Source of the DNA: Temnothorax longispinosus
Lineage: Eukaryota; Arthropoda; Insecta; Hymenoptera; Formicidae
NCBI RefSeq assembly: GCF_030848805.1
Contig: NC_092361.1
Coordinates: 12,637,444-12,701,443, forward strand
Direction: 5' to 3'
Length of the DNA: 64,000 nucleotides
Part shown: positions 1-11,399 of the stretch, one piece after another
How positions within the stretch are numbered: the stretch's first letter is position 1
Layout: each line of letters opens with the position of its first letter
Notes under the pieces: generated by a model
The model's database searches: none
What the model was told of the DNA's origin: nothing
What the model saw: the letters and a program-made list of their open reading frames with translations, nothing else
Made by a program: the position numbers and the translations under genes

Positions 1-146
1 CGCTTGTTCCCCTCTGTACCCACCGCGATCGAATGATTTTTTGCTTTGAGAATGCCATTATAGACGACTCCTTTCACGAGTGGAGCAGCGCACCCGGGTG
101 GTAAAATAATCCCTTTCATTCTTATCCGGCTTCTATCAGATGCGTG

Positions 147-186
147 TATATATAAAGCGGCACGCGTATTCGCGATGGTCGTCAGA
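147..186 (+). promoter_or_regulatory. Core promoter (TATA + initiator) of the Gly/His-rich secreted gene
   Basis: A TATATAAA box ends at 156 and an initiator-like TCAGAT lies at 182, about 31 bases downstream of its start, the usual insect spacing. The first in-frame ATG of the gene follows at 294. The spacing is seen directly; promoter function is inferred. Confidence 0.55.
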
Positions 187-293
187 TCGAGACCGGGCGG
201 TGGAGCAACACGCGTTATTGTGTCTTTGCCTTCGTCACCCTGCTGTCGCGGAAGCGACATTTTTCTCGCCGGTCCTATCAAAAAAACGGAACA

Positions 294-2516
294 ATGACAG
301 AACGACGAGACTTGATTCCACGCTTCTTGGTAAGTCTCAAGACGAATTACGATGCGTTTATCGCATTTGGGACCATGACGAAAGTGAGACAGTATAACGG
401 AAGTGAGACGGTGACAGTCGGTGATGGTTGAGATTTTTGGAGTTCGAATTATTTGGATTATTTTATTTCTACGCTTAATCAAGTAGAAAAAATGTAAGAA
501 GTATTTGTTTTATAATTTGCACAATTAAAGAAATTGTAAATAACATTTGTTTCTTTTTTAAGATTTCTTTAGTATAAAAATAATGTTTAAGTATTTTTAT
601 AATTAATAATTAATAATTAATAATTATAATTAATAATTATAATTAATAATTATAAATTAATAATTTTTATTGTTTATTGTATTTTCAATCGTGACTTAGT
701 GTTCATAGATTTTCTAATTACTGCTGTTCGGCATATCTTTTGTAAAAAGTTAATTGTTATTGAAATTGCATACTCAAATTATTATGTTACTTTAATATTA
801 TATGCATACAGAAGAGCGTATTTTTGTTATATATTATTCCTACACAGTAAAAAAATTTGTGTTAAATATAACATAAAGCACATGTCCCAAACGGTCCACT
901 TAAATTTTTGTATTAATTTAACATAATGTGAATATGTCAAATTATGACACAAATATTATGTCCATAATTTAACACAAAATAAAGAAAAGTTTAATGATAT
1001 GTGAACGAAAATTTTATGTACAACAGACATCTGTATAATGTTAAATATAAATAAAAAATATGTTAATTTAACATTTTTGTATGTACAGTAGACATCTGTA
1101 TGATATTAAATATAAATGAAAAGGATATTTTTTTAACAAAACTACATTATTTTTATGTTAATCTTACGATTAAATATAAAATGTGTTATTTTTACATTTG
1201 ATTTACTTAAATATAAATTTAACACAAAAAAATTAGATAACGTAATCAAAATTAGTTAAATTAACAAATAAGTATGTTACATTTATAACACAAATACACA
1301 AAATTTTGTACTGTGTAGTCGACCGTTGCAAACAAATAACTTCTTTTACTTTTTGGTAATAATACAATTAAAATAAATAGGATTAATTTTGTATATTGCA
1401 CCCCTAGAAGAATACTGTCACAACTCAAGAAATTTCAATTTTAAGTTAAAAAGTATAGGTACCTAAACTGTTATCTATACATGCTATAAATAGTGTCACA
1501 AGTCTATATATATACGAAATCTACTGCACGGAGCAGAAGTGTCGTTATTCTTTTAAACCGGTTATGTCACGGGGTCATTGGATGAATAGTGTCATAAGTG
1601 ATTTGACAAGTGAATCACGCCAGATCTCTTCAAGAGACGGTATAAGTTTTATTATAACAAAATATCGTAATTGTAATTGCGTTAATTATCTCACAATAAA
1701 AAAATTGAATTAAATTTGTTTTTACTCTCTCCTGGAAATTGTAAATTTTTAAGTTAAGACAGTATTCTTCTAAGGGTGCGATGTATAGCTTTATTAACAA
1801 TCTTTATGAAACAATATCCATTATTTTCAGGATCGCAAATGGCATTTTTCTCTCTAACAATAAGTGACTGTATATCATGACGATCGTATTTTATTTATTA
1901 TTATTATTATTATTTTCAGTTGACTCTTCTCTTAGTCGCCGTACTATTTAACTTAACCAGCGCCGATGGACACGGGCATCATCAGTAAGTTAAAACCAAA
2001 CTTATTATATTGGAACGTCTAAATATAATTTCATATCCTGTGATAATAAAATTAATCGTGTATAATTTTCCATCTTTTGAAGCCAAGATCAGAATCTTTA
2101 ATTTTATTCGCGTCCTTTTTAGCAGTCACGTGATAATCCACGTACCGTACAAAATCAAGACTATCCACCACACGCACACGATTACGAAACACATACACCA
2201 CGGCCACGGCCACGGCGGCGGCGGCGGTGAGGATAAGTACGAAGTACTCGGGTACACTGTGGGTCATCCTATTGACCTTGGGGGTCACGGCGGCGGCGGC
2301 GGTGGTGGCGGCGGTAGCTTTGGTGGTGGCGGCCACGATTTCGGCGGGGGCGGCGGTGGCGGCGGCCACGATTTCGGCGCTGGCGGCGGCGGCGGCGGCG
2401 GTGGTCACCTAGAGCTGAGTCACGGTGGCGGTTTCGGCGACGGGGGTGGATTCGGCGGCGGAGGTGAATTCGGCGGCTGGAGTGGATTCGGCGGCGGAGA
2501 CCAGACGGGACATTAG
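294..2516 (+). CDS. Secreted Gly/His-rich protein with IHVP motif (3 exons)
   Basis: The model joins exons 294-329, 1920-1984 and 2123-2516 (164 aa). Exon 1 encodes MTERRDLIPRFL and ends at a strong gtaagt in phase 0. Exon 2 encodes the hydrophobic core LTLLLVAVLFNLTSA of a signal peptide and ends phase 2 at gtaagt. Exon 3 restores the frame to the TAG stop; an alternative acceptor three bases downstream (exon from 2126) also keeps frame. The mature protein starts His-rich, carries VIIHVPYKIK followed by HHTHTITKHIHH, then has a long Gly-rich tail with GGFGGG- and HDFG-type repeats. No enzyme domain is visible. Gly/His-rich secreted proteins occur in insect cuticle, silk and as metal-binding or antimicrobial peptides, but I cannot choose among these. 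The motif and intron phases match the genes at 7.5-9.2 kb and 10.7-11.3 kb. AATAAA at 3399-3404 is a possible poly(A) signal. Confidence 0.7.
595..665. repeat. AT-only simple repeat (AATAATT type)
   Basis: Imperfect tandem AATTAATAATTA units lie within the first intron of the Gly/His-rich gene. No other function is visible. Confidence 0.7.
843..1315. mobile_element. TA-flanked MITE, copy 1
   Basis: The element begins CACAGTA and ends TACTGTG, flanked by TA on both sides. The interior is rich in TGTGTTAAAT-like words. It is closely related to the element at 3767-4262: both contain TTGTGTTAAATATAACATAA followed by a CGGTCCACT word. No transposase is encoded. TA duplication points to mariner/Tc1-type mobilisation (family inference). 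Confidence 0.65.
1397..1781. mobile_element. Inverted-repeat MITE in intron 1
   Basis: Ends are related inverted repeats: TTGCACCCCTAGAAGAATAC on the left and the complement of TCGCACCCTTAGAAGAATAC on the right. The similarity continues through ACTGTC and a shared AATTT stretch. About 385 bp, non-coding, inside the first intron of the Gly/His-rich gene. Confidence 0.6.
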
Positions 2517-3630
2517 AAGGATCTTCGAGTGAATTACCGATAACTTTTGAGAAACGCTAAAATTAAAGTAATCGACATGGTACCCTTTGAAACGTATGAA
2601 ATTTTTCCATAACTTCTTTCAGTTCCCATTATTCTGCTAATAATGCTAGTGTTTTGTATATTAGTTCCATCATAGAACAATATAACAAAATGCTGTTTAA
2701 GTAGACAGCTAGCGTGTCCAAAATCGGGACATAAGATTGCTTAAAGACATCTTTAAGACGTCTTATGTCCTTATCTTGAACATGGTGCTATCTGGCTATT
2801 TATAGACATCCGTTGGATTCGTTCTGACTGTTGCATAAATTGCATAGAAAGATTTTAAATTATACTGGAAGATTATTTACAGAAATTATAAAATTACATT
2901 TGCAAATTATAGATTGTTGCAATTAGATGATAAAGTGACATGTAGGAAAAATCTGAAATATATAAAAAGTTTACTATGTGTTAATGATCCATACGCCGGA
3001 GAAGGTATATAAAGTAACGGCACTTTCATCTGAACTGTCGTCAAACGGAAAGTTAGCATTCGTGAGAGAATATATATTTGCTTTAAATAGTTCGCACGCA
3101 CGATACTTTTGCGTGTGTCGGTACAACGAGCGACTCGATTTCACATTAACAATGCAAGAAACGCGAGAGTTTATAATTTATAATAATGTGAAATCGAATG
3201 ATTAATTGTTCTGATGCATTAAACTAAACAACACCAGGATGTTTTATTTTATAGAGTATTGACTGACATTTTATTATTTTCGACTTTTGAAAAGCTTTTT
3301 TTTACTTCTAGTACCTACCTATGTATATGTAAATATCGTTACGTGTTTTATTCTTGTATGTTGTTTTTATATCTATATCTTTTGTTATAAATATGACGAA
3401 TAAATGTTGTATGTTTTTACGGCGCGTATTTTAAATACGACCGTAATTTCCTGTGTATCCCTCATATTCCGGAAATATTCTTAAAAAATTTTAATTTTTT
3501 TCGAAACATTAAGGGAAAAAACGTATTAACTGGTTCATTGAATTAAAAGAAAAATTAAAAAGATGCTAAATTCACGTGAAAAAATTATTATTTAAAACAA
3601 TATTTTTTTAATACACCAAAAAATTTAAAA
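2517..3630. other. 3' flank of the Gly/His-rich gene
   Basis: This stretch holds a short hairpin around 2725-2770 (GGACATAAG against CTTATGTCC), a TATA-like sequence near 3006-3014 and AATAAA at 3399-3404. It is probably 3' UTR and intergenic DNA. No convincing further coding exon was found. Confidence 0.4.
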
Positions 3631-4426
3631 ATTGTATAACTGAATAACTGAAAAATATTACAAAAATTGTTTGCTATACAAAATAAATTTAAAAATATTA
3701 CTATAAGTAGAGAATAAATGTAACAAAAAAATATTACAGTAAGAATATGTTACGATTTTATTTATACACTGTTGGAAAATTTGTGTTAAATATAACATAA
3801 ATCACATGTCCAAAACGGTCCACTCAAATTTTTGTGTTAATTTAACATAATATGGATGTGTTAAGTGGTAACACTGATATTATGTTAAAATATTTCAACA
3901 GAAAGGAAATGTAATTCTGATCGTAATTTGCAGTTAATTATGTGTACAATTAACATAACTTTTATGTTGAAGTTGAGATTGTAAGATAAAATCAACACTC
4001 TATAGTATTTCTGTAAATTTTTATTCCTACTTCTTTTATAGAGTAAAATCAACATTCTTTTTCTGTAAATTTTAACACATTTAATAAATACGTTCAAATT
4101 GTGTTACTTTAACATATTTTAATTATTTTACATTTTGAATTTGTAAAATTCAATTAACATATAGCAGGCATATGTTAAATCTACACACGTATGTGTTGAT
4201 TATTTTACATAAAAATTTTAACAAGGATTTTTTTTAACACAGGACCTCTGTTTTCAACAGTGTAGATATATTTTTTCTAAAAAAAATTTATCTATAAATA
4301 AAATCGTAACATATTTTTACTGTAATATTTTTTGGTTACATTTATTCTCTACTTAGTAATATTTTTAAATCTATTTTGTATAGCAAACAATTTCTGTAAT
4401 ATTTCTAAGTTATTCAGCTATACAAT
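3631..4426. mobile_element. Hairpin element interrupted by a nested MITE
   Basis: The left arm (about 3631-3766) and right arm (about 4288-4426) are inverted copies, sharing for example ATTGTTTGCTATACAAAATA and ATGTTACGATTTTATTTATA. The 496-bp TA-flanked MITE at 3767-4262 sits at the inner edge of the left arm. The interrupted element is therefore the older insertion. Confidence 0.65.
3767..4262. mobile_element. TA-flanked MITE, copy 2 (nested)
   Basis: It starts CACTGTTG and ends CAACAGTG, with TA on each side. The interior resembles the copy at 843-1315. Non-coding. Its two flanks belong to a larger hairpin, so it inserted after that hairpin. Confidence 0.7.
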
Positions 4427-6035
4427 AGCTGAAAAAAAATAATATCATTAAGTAATGGTATCGTAAGTTGCGTCCATTAAAATAAATTTTCGAAGATTTC
4501 AAAGGAAATAATAACACATTGTAATTTACATAAATCCTTTATTTGTCATGTCTTTATTTATGCTGTCATTTCGACACTGAATTGACGAGCACATATTCGA
4601 AGAAAAAAGGATTAAATTCGCCAAAGGTGAGGAAGGATCTCTACAAGTTGATCTGTTTTCACGAAATTAAATTTTGGTTCAAAATATAAACTAATATTTA
4701 ATTTATAGCTAAGAAAAGTTAGCCAAAGTCAAGTTTAGCCAAAATGCATTTCATCGCAATGATATCTGATAAAAACAGCCTTATAAAAAAAAAAGGTTGC
4801 TGAATAGTAAAAAAATGAGAGAATCTGTATCAAATTCTAATAGTATTGCTTCCTTATAGAGAAAGCTTTGTTTTCATAAAAATAATTTGTTTTTTTAGTT
4901 TTCTTTGCCAATGTGTTTAGAATGTTCTAAAACGTCGAAAAATCACATTTTTACAAAATGTCCGTGTGTGTGCGTGCGTGCGTGCGCGTGTGCGCGCGCT
5001 CGGATTTGATGTCCGTAGTTGCTCTAACTTTCGCAAATTTTGAGATATCGGGCTCAATAATAGAGTATTATTAAAGGAAAGTTGGTATTGAATTTGGCGA
5101 TGATCGGTAGATTTTTTCTTTATAAAATTATGAATAAAAAAAACAAGACTCAAAGGATTAAAAATCAATTAAAATATTAAGAGCGTAGAGTCATAACAAT
5201 GATGTCAGTGTTAATAGTTCTATATTATAGTTATCTACAGACGTTTCAGTCCATCATGGGACTATCTTCAGTGTCTAATAATACATTTGTGAGTGGACGG
5301 CACTGTAAAAAATATATAAAGATTTTAAGTCTCTTTTTTTAGTCAAAACAAAGTAAGAAATTATCCTGAATACGTACGTGTATTTTTCTTATCCCGTGAG
5401 CCATATTGTAAGGAAACATTTCTAGTTAAAATACCTATTATGTGACAAACTGTTCGACCACGAGAGAACGTTACCGTATATATAGACAGAAAGGAAATGG
5501 AAGAGGAAATGTAGAAAGGTGGGGACAAAATAAAAGTAAAGAGGAGAGAACAAATTCAGGTCAGGAAGATAATCTTCTGAAAAAAGTTCCGTATCATTTT
5601 GTTTGTTTAAAGGAGATGACTGTCGTTTGATGTATACTATCTCCGATATTAGTCTCTTACGGTGGGATGGTTCTTTGTCTAAGATCTCAACATTATCTCA
5701 ATCTATCTCGTGGTTAAAATTTTAAATTTTTTGAGAAATGTCCGTGGTTGCTCTAACTTCCGTAAATTTTGAGATATCGGGCTATTTCTAATTTTATTAC
5801 ATTCTTCAGTCTTTTCTACCCCTATTTCATATATAATTCTTTAAGATTTGGTTGATTAGATCCAGCTTTATATGCGATCAAAGATCCATATGCGAAGTCC
5901 ATATATGGATCATGTAGCCTAACTTGGGATGTAAACTCCCAATCATCATCAATTTGACAATTGTAAAACTCCACTTGCGCTACTAATTGTAAGTTGACCC
6001 TTTTTCAATTCATAAAAAGGTTAAATTTAAAATTT
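4427..6035. other. Intergenic AT-rich DNA with dispersed repeat words
   Basis: A phrase with TTGCTCTAACTT and AAATTTTGAGATATCGGGCT occurs twice (about 5018-5055 and 5746-5783) as a direct repeat. The sequence at about 5800-5850 resembles the repeat at 22.2 kb. A GTGTGTGCGTGCGTGCG tract lies near 4964. No gene was found. Confidence 0.5.
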
Positions 6036-6288
6036 AAAAAAGTGTGCAAATTAGAAACTTGCACATTGCTTTCTCATCATTACAGATCACTACCATTGCT
6101 CCTATTTTATTTCGCTCATAAAGCTTCCTTTATGAGGAAGCCTAACTAATAATTACTAATAAAATTATGCATCAAATACTAGCTTCCTCATAAGAGGAGT
6201 TTTGTGAGCAAAATAAAATAGGAGCAATGATAGCGATCTGTAATGATGAGGAAGCAATGTGCAAGTTTCTAATTTGCACACTTTTTTT
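6036..6288. mobile_element. Hairpin MITE
   Basis: Two arms of about 95 bases are inverted copies: AGTGTGCAAATTAGAAACTT on the left and its complement at the right end, plus CATTGCTCCTATTTTATTT-type sequence in both arms. About 60 bases of loop. Non-coding. Confidence 0.75.
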
Positions 6289-7483
6289 AGATTGCTGTTT
6301 GATTTGAATATGCTGATTTATTTAAAATTATTAAATCAATACAAAAATAAAGCAATAATTGAGCAACGTTAAAATACAATAATTTAAAATCTAACGAAAA
6401 TCCGTCCGTTTTTTTATAGTCAATTGTGTTTCTATTTATCTTTTGAATGCTTCGGAGTACGACTGATTGCATATTGTCAGGCTGCATTAGGTTTATTATT
6501 TAATATATTCAAAACAAGCATATATATGTTCGCACTTCTAGATGCTTAATCTAAAAATCTGAATGACATCTTAATATCCTAAAGAGAGTTTTAAAAAATT
6601 CAAGAAATTATACAATTATCTAATACAAAATTGGAAATATAGCTAAAAAATACCAGAGATACTAAATAGCAAACATTTAAAATAACACGTATTAAAGCAA
6701 GATAATATATATAAAAGAAATAATTTCACAATTTTCATCAAGTTTTTTAATTTTGTCCACGATCGCGATCCGGATATCTTTCTTGCATGAAAGGCAAGGA
6801 GGTGGAACGTGAAAACGCTGAATGCGATAATAAGCAGGTTGCTCATTACTATAATATAGTAATAGTATGTTATAACCGCAAATAAATGGTACTTTCGCAA
6901 ACAAGAATTTCATTGCTGTGTCAACCTCTATCATCAGTTTCTTGAGACGCTTAAGGCGAAGTGTATCTTGTATCTCTTCACGATAATTATTATTTATTAA
7001 CAGTGTTTCAAGCTGCAATATTATTATCTCTATAACGCACACAAATCATTACACCTCTTTATCGTTTCTAATACGTATCTCGTGAATATCTAGATTATTA
7101 GACATGTAACATTATTTATGTCTAATAGTATGTCCAATATAATAGTTTAATTTTAATTTATTATAATTTACTATTTATTATTATTTTTAGCTTAATACAC
7201 CTCTATATTTATATATTACAATCTTCGTTCAATACACGCTAGAAATATTTACTTCATTAATACGCACTCTTTATTATTATAGTGTTTAGCTTAACTTTTG
7301 TTTATTTTTGGTCGGATATTCAACGCAGTTACGGCGATAAGTGAAAGAACTTTCAATTTTTTCGATAATAAGACTAATTTTTTTAAATATCTAAATTTGC
7401 CATCATATTATTTTTTATTTTCCAATACCTTTTCCAATACCTCTCGCTGAGGAACGCAGAGTTAATGTCTATCATTGGCACGA

Positions 7484-7489
7484 TTTATT
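7484..7489 (-). terminator. Poly(A) signal of the Lys/His/Asp-rich secreted gene
   Basis: AATAAA on the minus strand lies directly after the stop codon at 7491-7493. This implies a very short 3' UTR if used. Confidence 0.4.
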
Positions 7490-7490
7490 T

Positions 7491-9196
7491 TTATATTCCT
7501 TTTATGTTTTTCAACCGCACAAAAATTCTAGGGGACACGCGCTTCTCCGCTTTGTTATTGTGCTGGTATTCCGAATCATCGACGAAGTAACGTCCTGCAT
7601 GGGTTTTCTCCTTCGACTCGTTTTTATACTCTTCAACGGAGTGATCACCCTCTTCGTGCTTGTCGTCGTAAAATTTCGTGACGTCGCCCGAATAAACGTG
7701 TCCACTAGCGGACTCGCCTCCCTTATGATAACCTTCCTCGTACGTGTGCATATAGGGTCCGACGTCGTTATTATCTATTTCCTTGACATCCTCCTTCACT
7801 TCGTACTGAGACGGATACGAGTACTCTATCATGTCGCCGTCTTTTCCCTTCAAGTAATCAGGTTTATCGTCGTATTGCATGGGCATGTAAGAATCTCTGT
7901 GATACTCAGCGAAAGGGTTGTTGTTTTTGTGAGCTACCTCTTTGTGGACGTCGTCGTCTTTGTGATCCTTTTGCTTCTTGTGCAAATCATTGCCCGATTT
8001 ATCGTCGTAATCGCCTTGATAGCCGTAATGACTCCAGGAACTCCAATCTTCGTGATGCGTTTCCTTGTGATGGGTCTTCTTCTTCTTCGGCGCTTCTTCC
8101 TTGGGCTTGGACTTCTTCGGTGGCGCCGAAATATCAGGCTTGTGAATGTGTATGAATACCGTTTTCGTATGAATCTGATGTTTTATTATTTCGGGCACGT
8201 GAATCTTGAAGTGCACGCTGTTAAAAAAAAATACATGGAAATAGATAAAATAAATTCAAGGACCAGCGAAAAAGCTACAAACAGGGGTGAACAGTACAGT
8301 TGTTGGCCACTGTACAATGATTGGCTACATCTTAAAAAATTAAAGATTATAAAGAAATACTATTACTAAAGAAATACCAAAGAAATTACTAAAAAAATAC
8401 TAAATGTTTTTATTTTGTAATTATAAATACAAAAATATTCTTTTTTTATAATTATTATTTTTTTATAATTAAAAACATTTTAATAGTATTTTTTTAAAAT
8501 CTTTAGTTTTTTTAAATGTGGCCAATCATTGTAAAGTAGCCAAAAACTGCACTGTCTATACTTTTGTGCTGCTACTATACTTAAATAGATCATTGCTTTA
8601 CTTTGATATAAAATTAGTTAGAGGTATAAAAGAACGCATTAATAAATATATAAGAAAGCAATTAATAAGACGATGTAATGTGAGCAAGAATAGGTGTATT
8701 CATCCTTTAATTTGCCAACAAGTGAGAATGAGAGTAAAATTGGGCTATAATTTTCTCTGTAAGAAAGCGTAAACCTCCGTGATCATGTTTAATGCCAAGC
8801 ATCTCTCGAAGTAATTCACAACTGCGTACGAAATAGATTAAATTACCTAATAACATAGTACCGTATTATACAGATTATACTCACTGCTCCTTGGCGCTTC
8901 CGCTGTTCAACACTCCGTTCGACAAAATGAAAAGTAGACTGATAACGATCCTCTGAAATTCAAAGTCGCGGTCGTTACACTTGGATCATCCGTACATGCT
9001 TTCTAAATTAATCGGCAATATTTATGCTGACCATAATTTCGTTATACCGATATCTGAGATCTCTCGTTGATTTAAATTTCATTTGCAAAAACGATGCACA
9101 CATAACTCTTATAACGGTGTAATATTTAAATCACTAATTACGTTACTCGAGAGCCCCGCCGCGTGTTCAATGTGTTTTGAAATTTCTCACTTGCAT
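7491..9196 (-). CDS. Secreted Lys/His/Asp-rich protein with IHVP motif (3 exons, first tentative)
   Basis: Supported exons are 8952-8885 and 8217-7491 (read right to left). The first encodes a signal core, RIVISLLFILSNGVLNSGSA, and ends phase 2 at gtgagt. The second starts after a pyrimidine-rich acceptor and completes the His codon. The mature protein begins near VHFKIHVPEIIKHQIHTKT, then becomes highly charged, rich in Lys, His, Asp and Tyr (for example EEAPKKKKTHHKETHHED), with no recognised domain. A two-codon first exon (ATG CAA, 9196-9191, followed by gtgaga) fits phase 0 and gives 266 aa, but this start is uncertain. The architecture and motif mark it as a paralogue of the genes at 294-2516 and 10662-11306. 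A disordered, possibly metal-binding secreted protein is an inference. Confidence 0.65.
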
Positions 9197-9840
9197 CTTT
9201 TCTATTTTTAAATATTCGTATAACGTATTATATATATAAACTTTTAATATAAATCGTTTACTAATATCGTTCACTTTGATATTCTATCAATGTTATTACC
9301 ATGATTTATTGTATCGTCGTAATTGTGATCGCAAACGCGATTGCTGGCAGTCAATTGTCGTATGATATCAATTGACGATGAATCGCCATTTATATTCCAT
9401 CTTCTTTTCATCGAAGCGAATCTTGTGAAGCGACACCGTGAATACCGTGCAATTCACGGCTGATGATCACTTTCGCTGTATCTTTCCGGTGATATGCTTC
9501 ATCTGTCGAACCGTAACTGATGTTGTGGCTTTAGAAATTACGGGGTCGATAAACCATGAAGACAGTCCAGCCAAGTTCAGTGTCACGGCAAAATTATCTG
9601 TTTTGCCTGATATTTCATGCTATCGAGAAAATAACCGTACCATTTCTTAATACCATTTCTTAATTTGTCGATGAATTTCTTGATATTTTTAAATTTTAAT
9701 GAACGCAAGAAACTTTAATTTATTATTATATAATAATTAAAAATTAGAATAATATTATCTCTCATTTTTATAAAAAATATAATTATCTATATTTATGTTA
9801 AAGCGGTTTATATATTAAGTTTATATTAAACGTGATTTAA
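9197..9840. other. Intergenic DNA upstream of the minus-strand secreted gene
   Basis: AT-rich sequence with a TATATATATAA stretch on the minus strand near 9229-9240 that could serve as a TATA region. Around 9430-9650 the sequence is less AT-rich but no supported exon was found. Confidence 0.3.
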
Positions 9841-9867
9841 ATTAAGTATATCCTCCATACGAGAACA

Positions 9868-10023
9868 ATGTCATACTCAAGATGTATAGTCAGATGGGGG
9901 AGGCAGCAAAGGAGAGAATGGTATGAACATATAAGAAGAATGAATAGCGATCGATTAGCATGCATAATACTGGTCAACAAACCAAATAACAGACGACCGC
10001 CTGGAAGGCCTGTGAGGAAGGAT
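9868..10023 (+). pseudogene. Non-LTR retrotransposon remnant (C-terminal tail of reverse transcriptase)
   Basis: The translation contains RRREWYEHIRRMNSDRL followed by KPNNRRPPGRPVRK. A W-x-(E/G)-H-(I/V)-x-R-M block followed by KPNxRRPPGRP is typical of the C-terminal end of insect non-LTR retrotransposon polyproteins. Only this tail remains; no polymerase motif is present nearby. It is a dead fragment between two secreted-protein genes. Confidence 0.65.
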
Positions 10024-10561
10024 TATAGGATCCTATATTCCGTACTTTCTGTACCGTATATCTCTAATATTTATGTAAGATTTATTAGTATGATGCTGTA
10101 CTTGAGACTGTGTTTCAAGACTGTAAGTAGCGACGCGTGGTTTGCTATTAGAGCGAAGTGCAAGTTATATTCGATAGTAAATAATTTTTAAAGAAATATA
10201 TTGTAATAATATTGCAATTAATATTCAGTAAATGTATTCAATGGTAGAAATTAAAATAAATTATAGCATGTATGTGAATATAAATATATATATGTATGTT
10301 TAATATATACATGTATATATATGTATATGTATATTTATTAAATAAAGATTTCATAATAAGAAATTTTATAAAGCTTCTGACCTAATTTCGCTTTTTCATA
10401 TATAAATGTGTAGAAATCATTAGGGCGAATCTGGTGTAAAAACATTGTTTCATGATATTTTAGAGCGATAACTATAACAAGTGATAGTGATGAATGCATG
10501 TTGGGCGGAGTTTCATGGAATATTTTGTCTAGAGATTCACCTCGCTAGTTACTGGTTGCGC

Positions 10562-10600
10562 TATATAAACGTTCGCTTTGTAGCTACGCGCCGCTCAGAA
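10562..10600 (+). promoter_or_regulatory. Core promoter of the small His/Tyr-rich peptide gene
   Basis: TATATAA begins at 10562 and TCAGAA, an initiator-like word, begins at 10595, a 33-base spacing. The start codon lies at 10662, leaving a short 5' UTR. Confidence 0.6.
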
Positions 10601-10661
10601 GGTATCTCTCAATAGAGCAAAGTGTTTCGAGAAGAACCTTACGAATCGTGAGGTTTCCACA

Positions 10662-11306
10662 ATGAGGAACAAATACCTGGTAAGATATATTTATTACAAC
10701 ACCATATTTAAATTTTAGATTAAATTTTGTATTTAATTGAAAGTGTAATTTAATCTTATTTTACTTTAATTTAATGTTAAATTCAATTTCTAATTTCTAA
10801 TATTCAATTTCTAATTGAACTCATTTAATAATGTTTGGATTAATATTTAATATTTTATACTTTATAGTTTGATGTTTGATTTTACAATTAATTCTTTTTT
10901 AATATTTCTTTTTTTAATATTATTTTTTCAATTCAGAAGAGTTTATATAATAGCAAGGTAATGCACCACACGTATTAATAATATTATATATTAATAATTT
11001 AAATTTTTGTTTGTTTTACAGTACAGTATTTTGTTCTTAATAACCTTTGCATTGATACATCAATCAATCGAATCGTAAGTATTTACAGTCAAGTATGTAC
11101 ATATAAACAAATATGACAAACAAACATACTTGTAAAAGTGTTATATCTGTTTTATTTTTTCCTTTAGGAAGAAAGTGGTAATACATGTCCCCTATCAAGT
11201 AAAGAATGTGAAACATACGCACACGATCTACAAGATAATTGATACACATCATCATCACGGAAAAAAGAAAAGTGATGAAGAATACTACGAAGATGATTAT
11301 TATTAA
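10662..11306 (+). CDS. Small secreted His/Tyr-rich peptide with IHVP motif (3 exons)
   Basis: Exons 10662-10679, 11022-11074 and 11168-11306 join to a 69-aa protein. Exon 1 (MRNKYL) ends phase 0 at gtaaga. Exon 2 gives the signal core YSILFLITFALIHQSIES and ends phase 2 at gtaagt. Exon 3 follows a pyrimidine-rich acceptor and runs to TAA. The mature peptide, about 45 residues, starts KKVVIHVPYQVKNVKHTHT, continues through a four-His run and ends in an acidic tyrosine-rich tail, SDEEYYEDDYY. This is the most compact family member and shows the shared core motif most clearly. AATAAA at 11380-11385 is a good poly(A) signal. Function unknown; His runs suggest metal binding and the acidic Tyr tail could be sulfated (both inference). 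Confidence 0.75.
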
Positions 11307-11399
11307 AAATGTGTATTATGTTATAGAGTATAACACATTGTAGTAATTCATGCATCAGCATAGCAAATCCAAAGAACAGAATAAATTTTGATTAAGTAC

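Noticed and set aside
1500..1640. TATA-like TCTATATATATACG with following ATG as start of the Gly/His-rich gene
   Set aside because: It lies inside a MITE (1397-1781), the following frame gives no signal peptide and ends in the wrong phase; the exon at 294-329 fits instead.
3004..3205. Possible second promoter and short coding exon (TATATAAAG, then ATGCAAGAAACG)
   Set aside because: No downstream exon in frame and no family motif could be found; more likely 3' flank.
7560..8369. 269-codon plus-strand frame opposite the Lys/His/Asp-rich gene
   Set aside because: Antisense shadow of the real minus-strand exon; hydrophobic only because it complements Asp/Lys codons.
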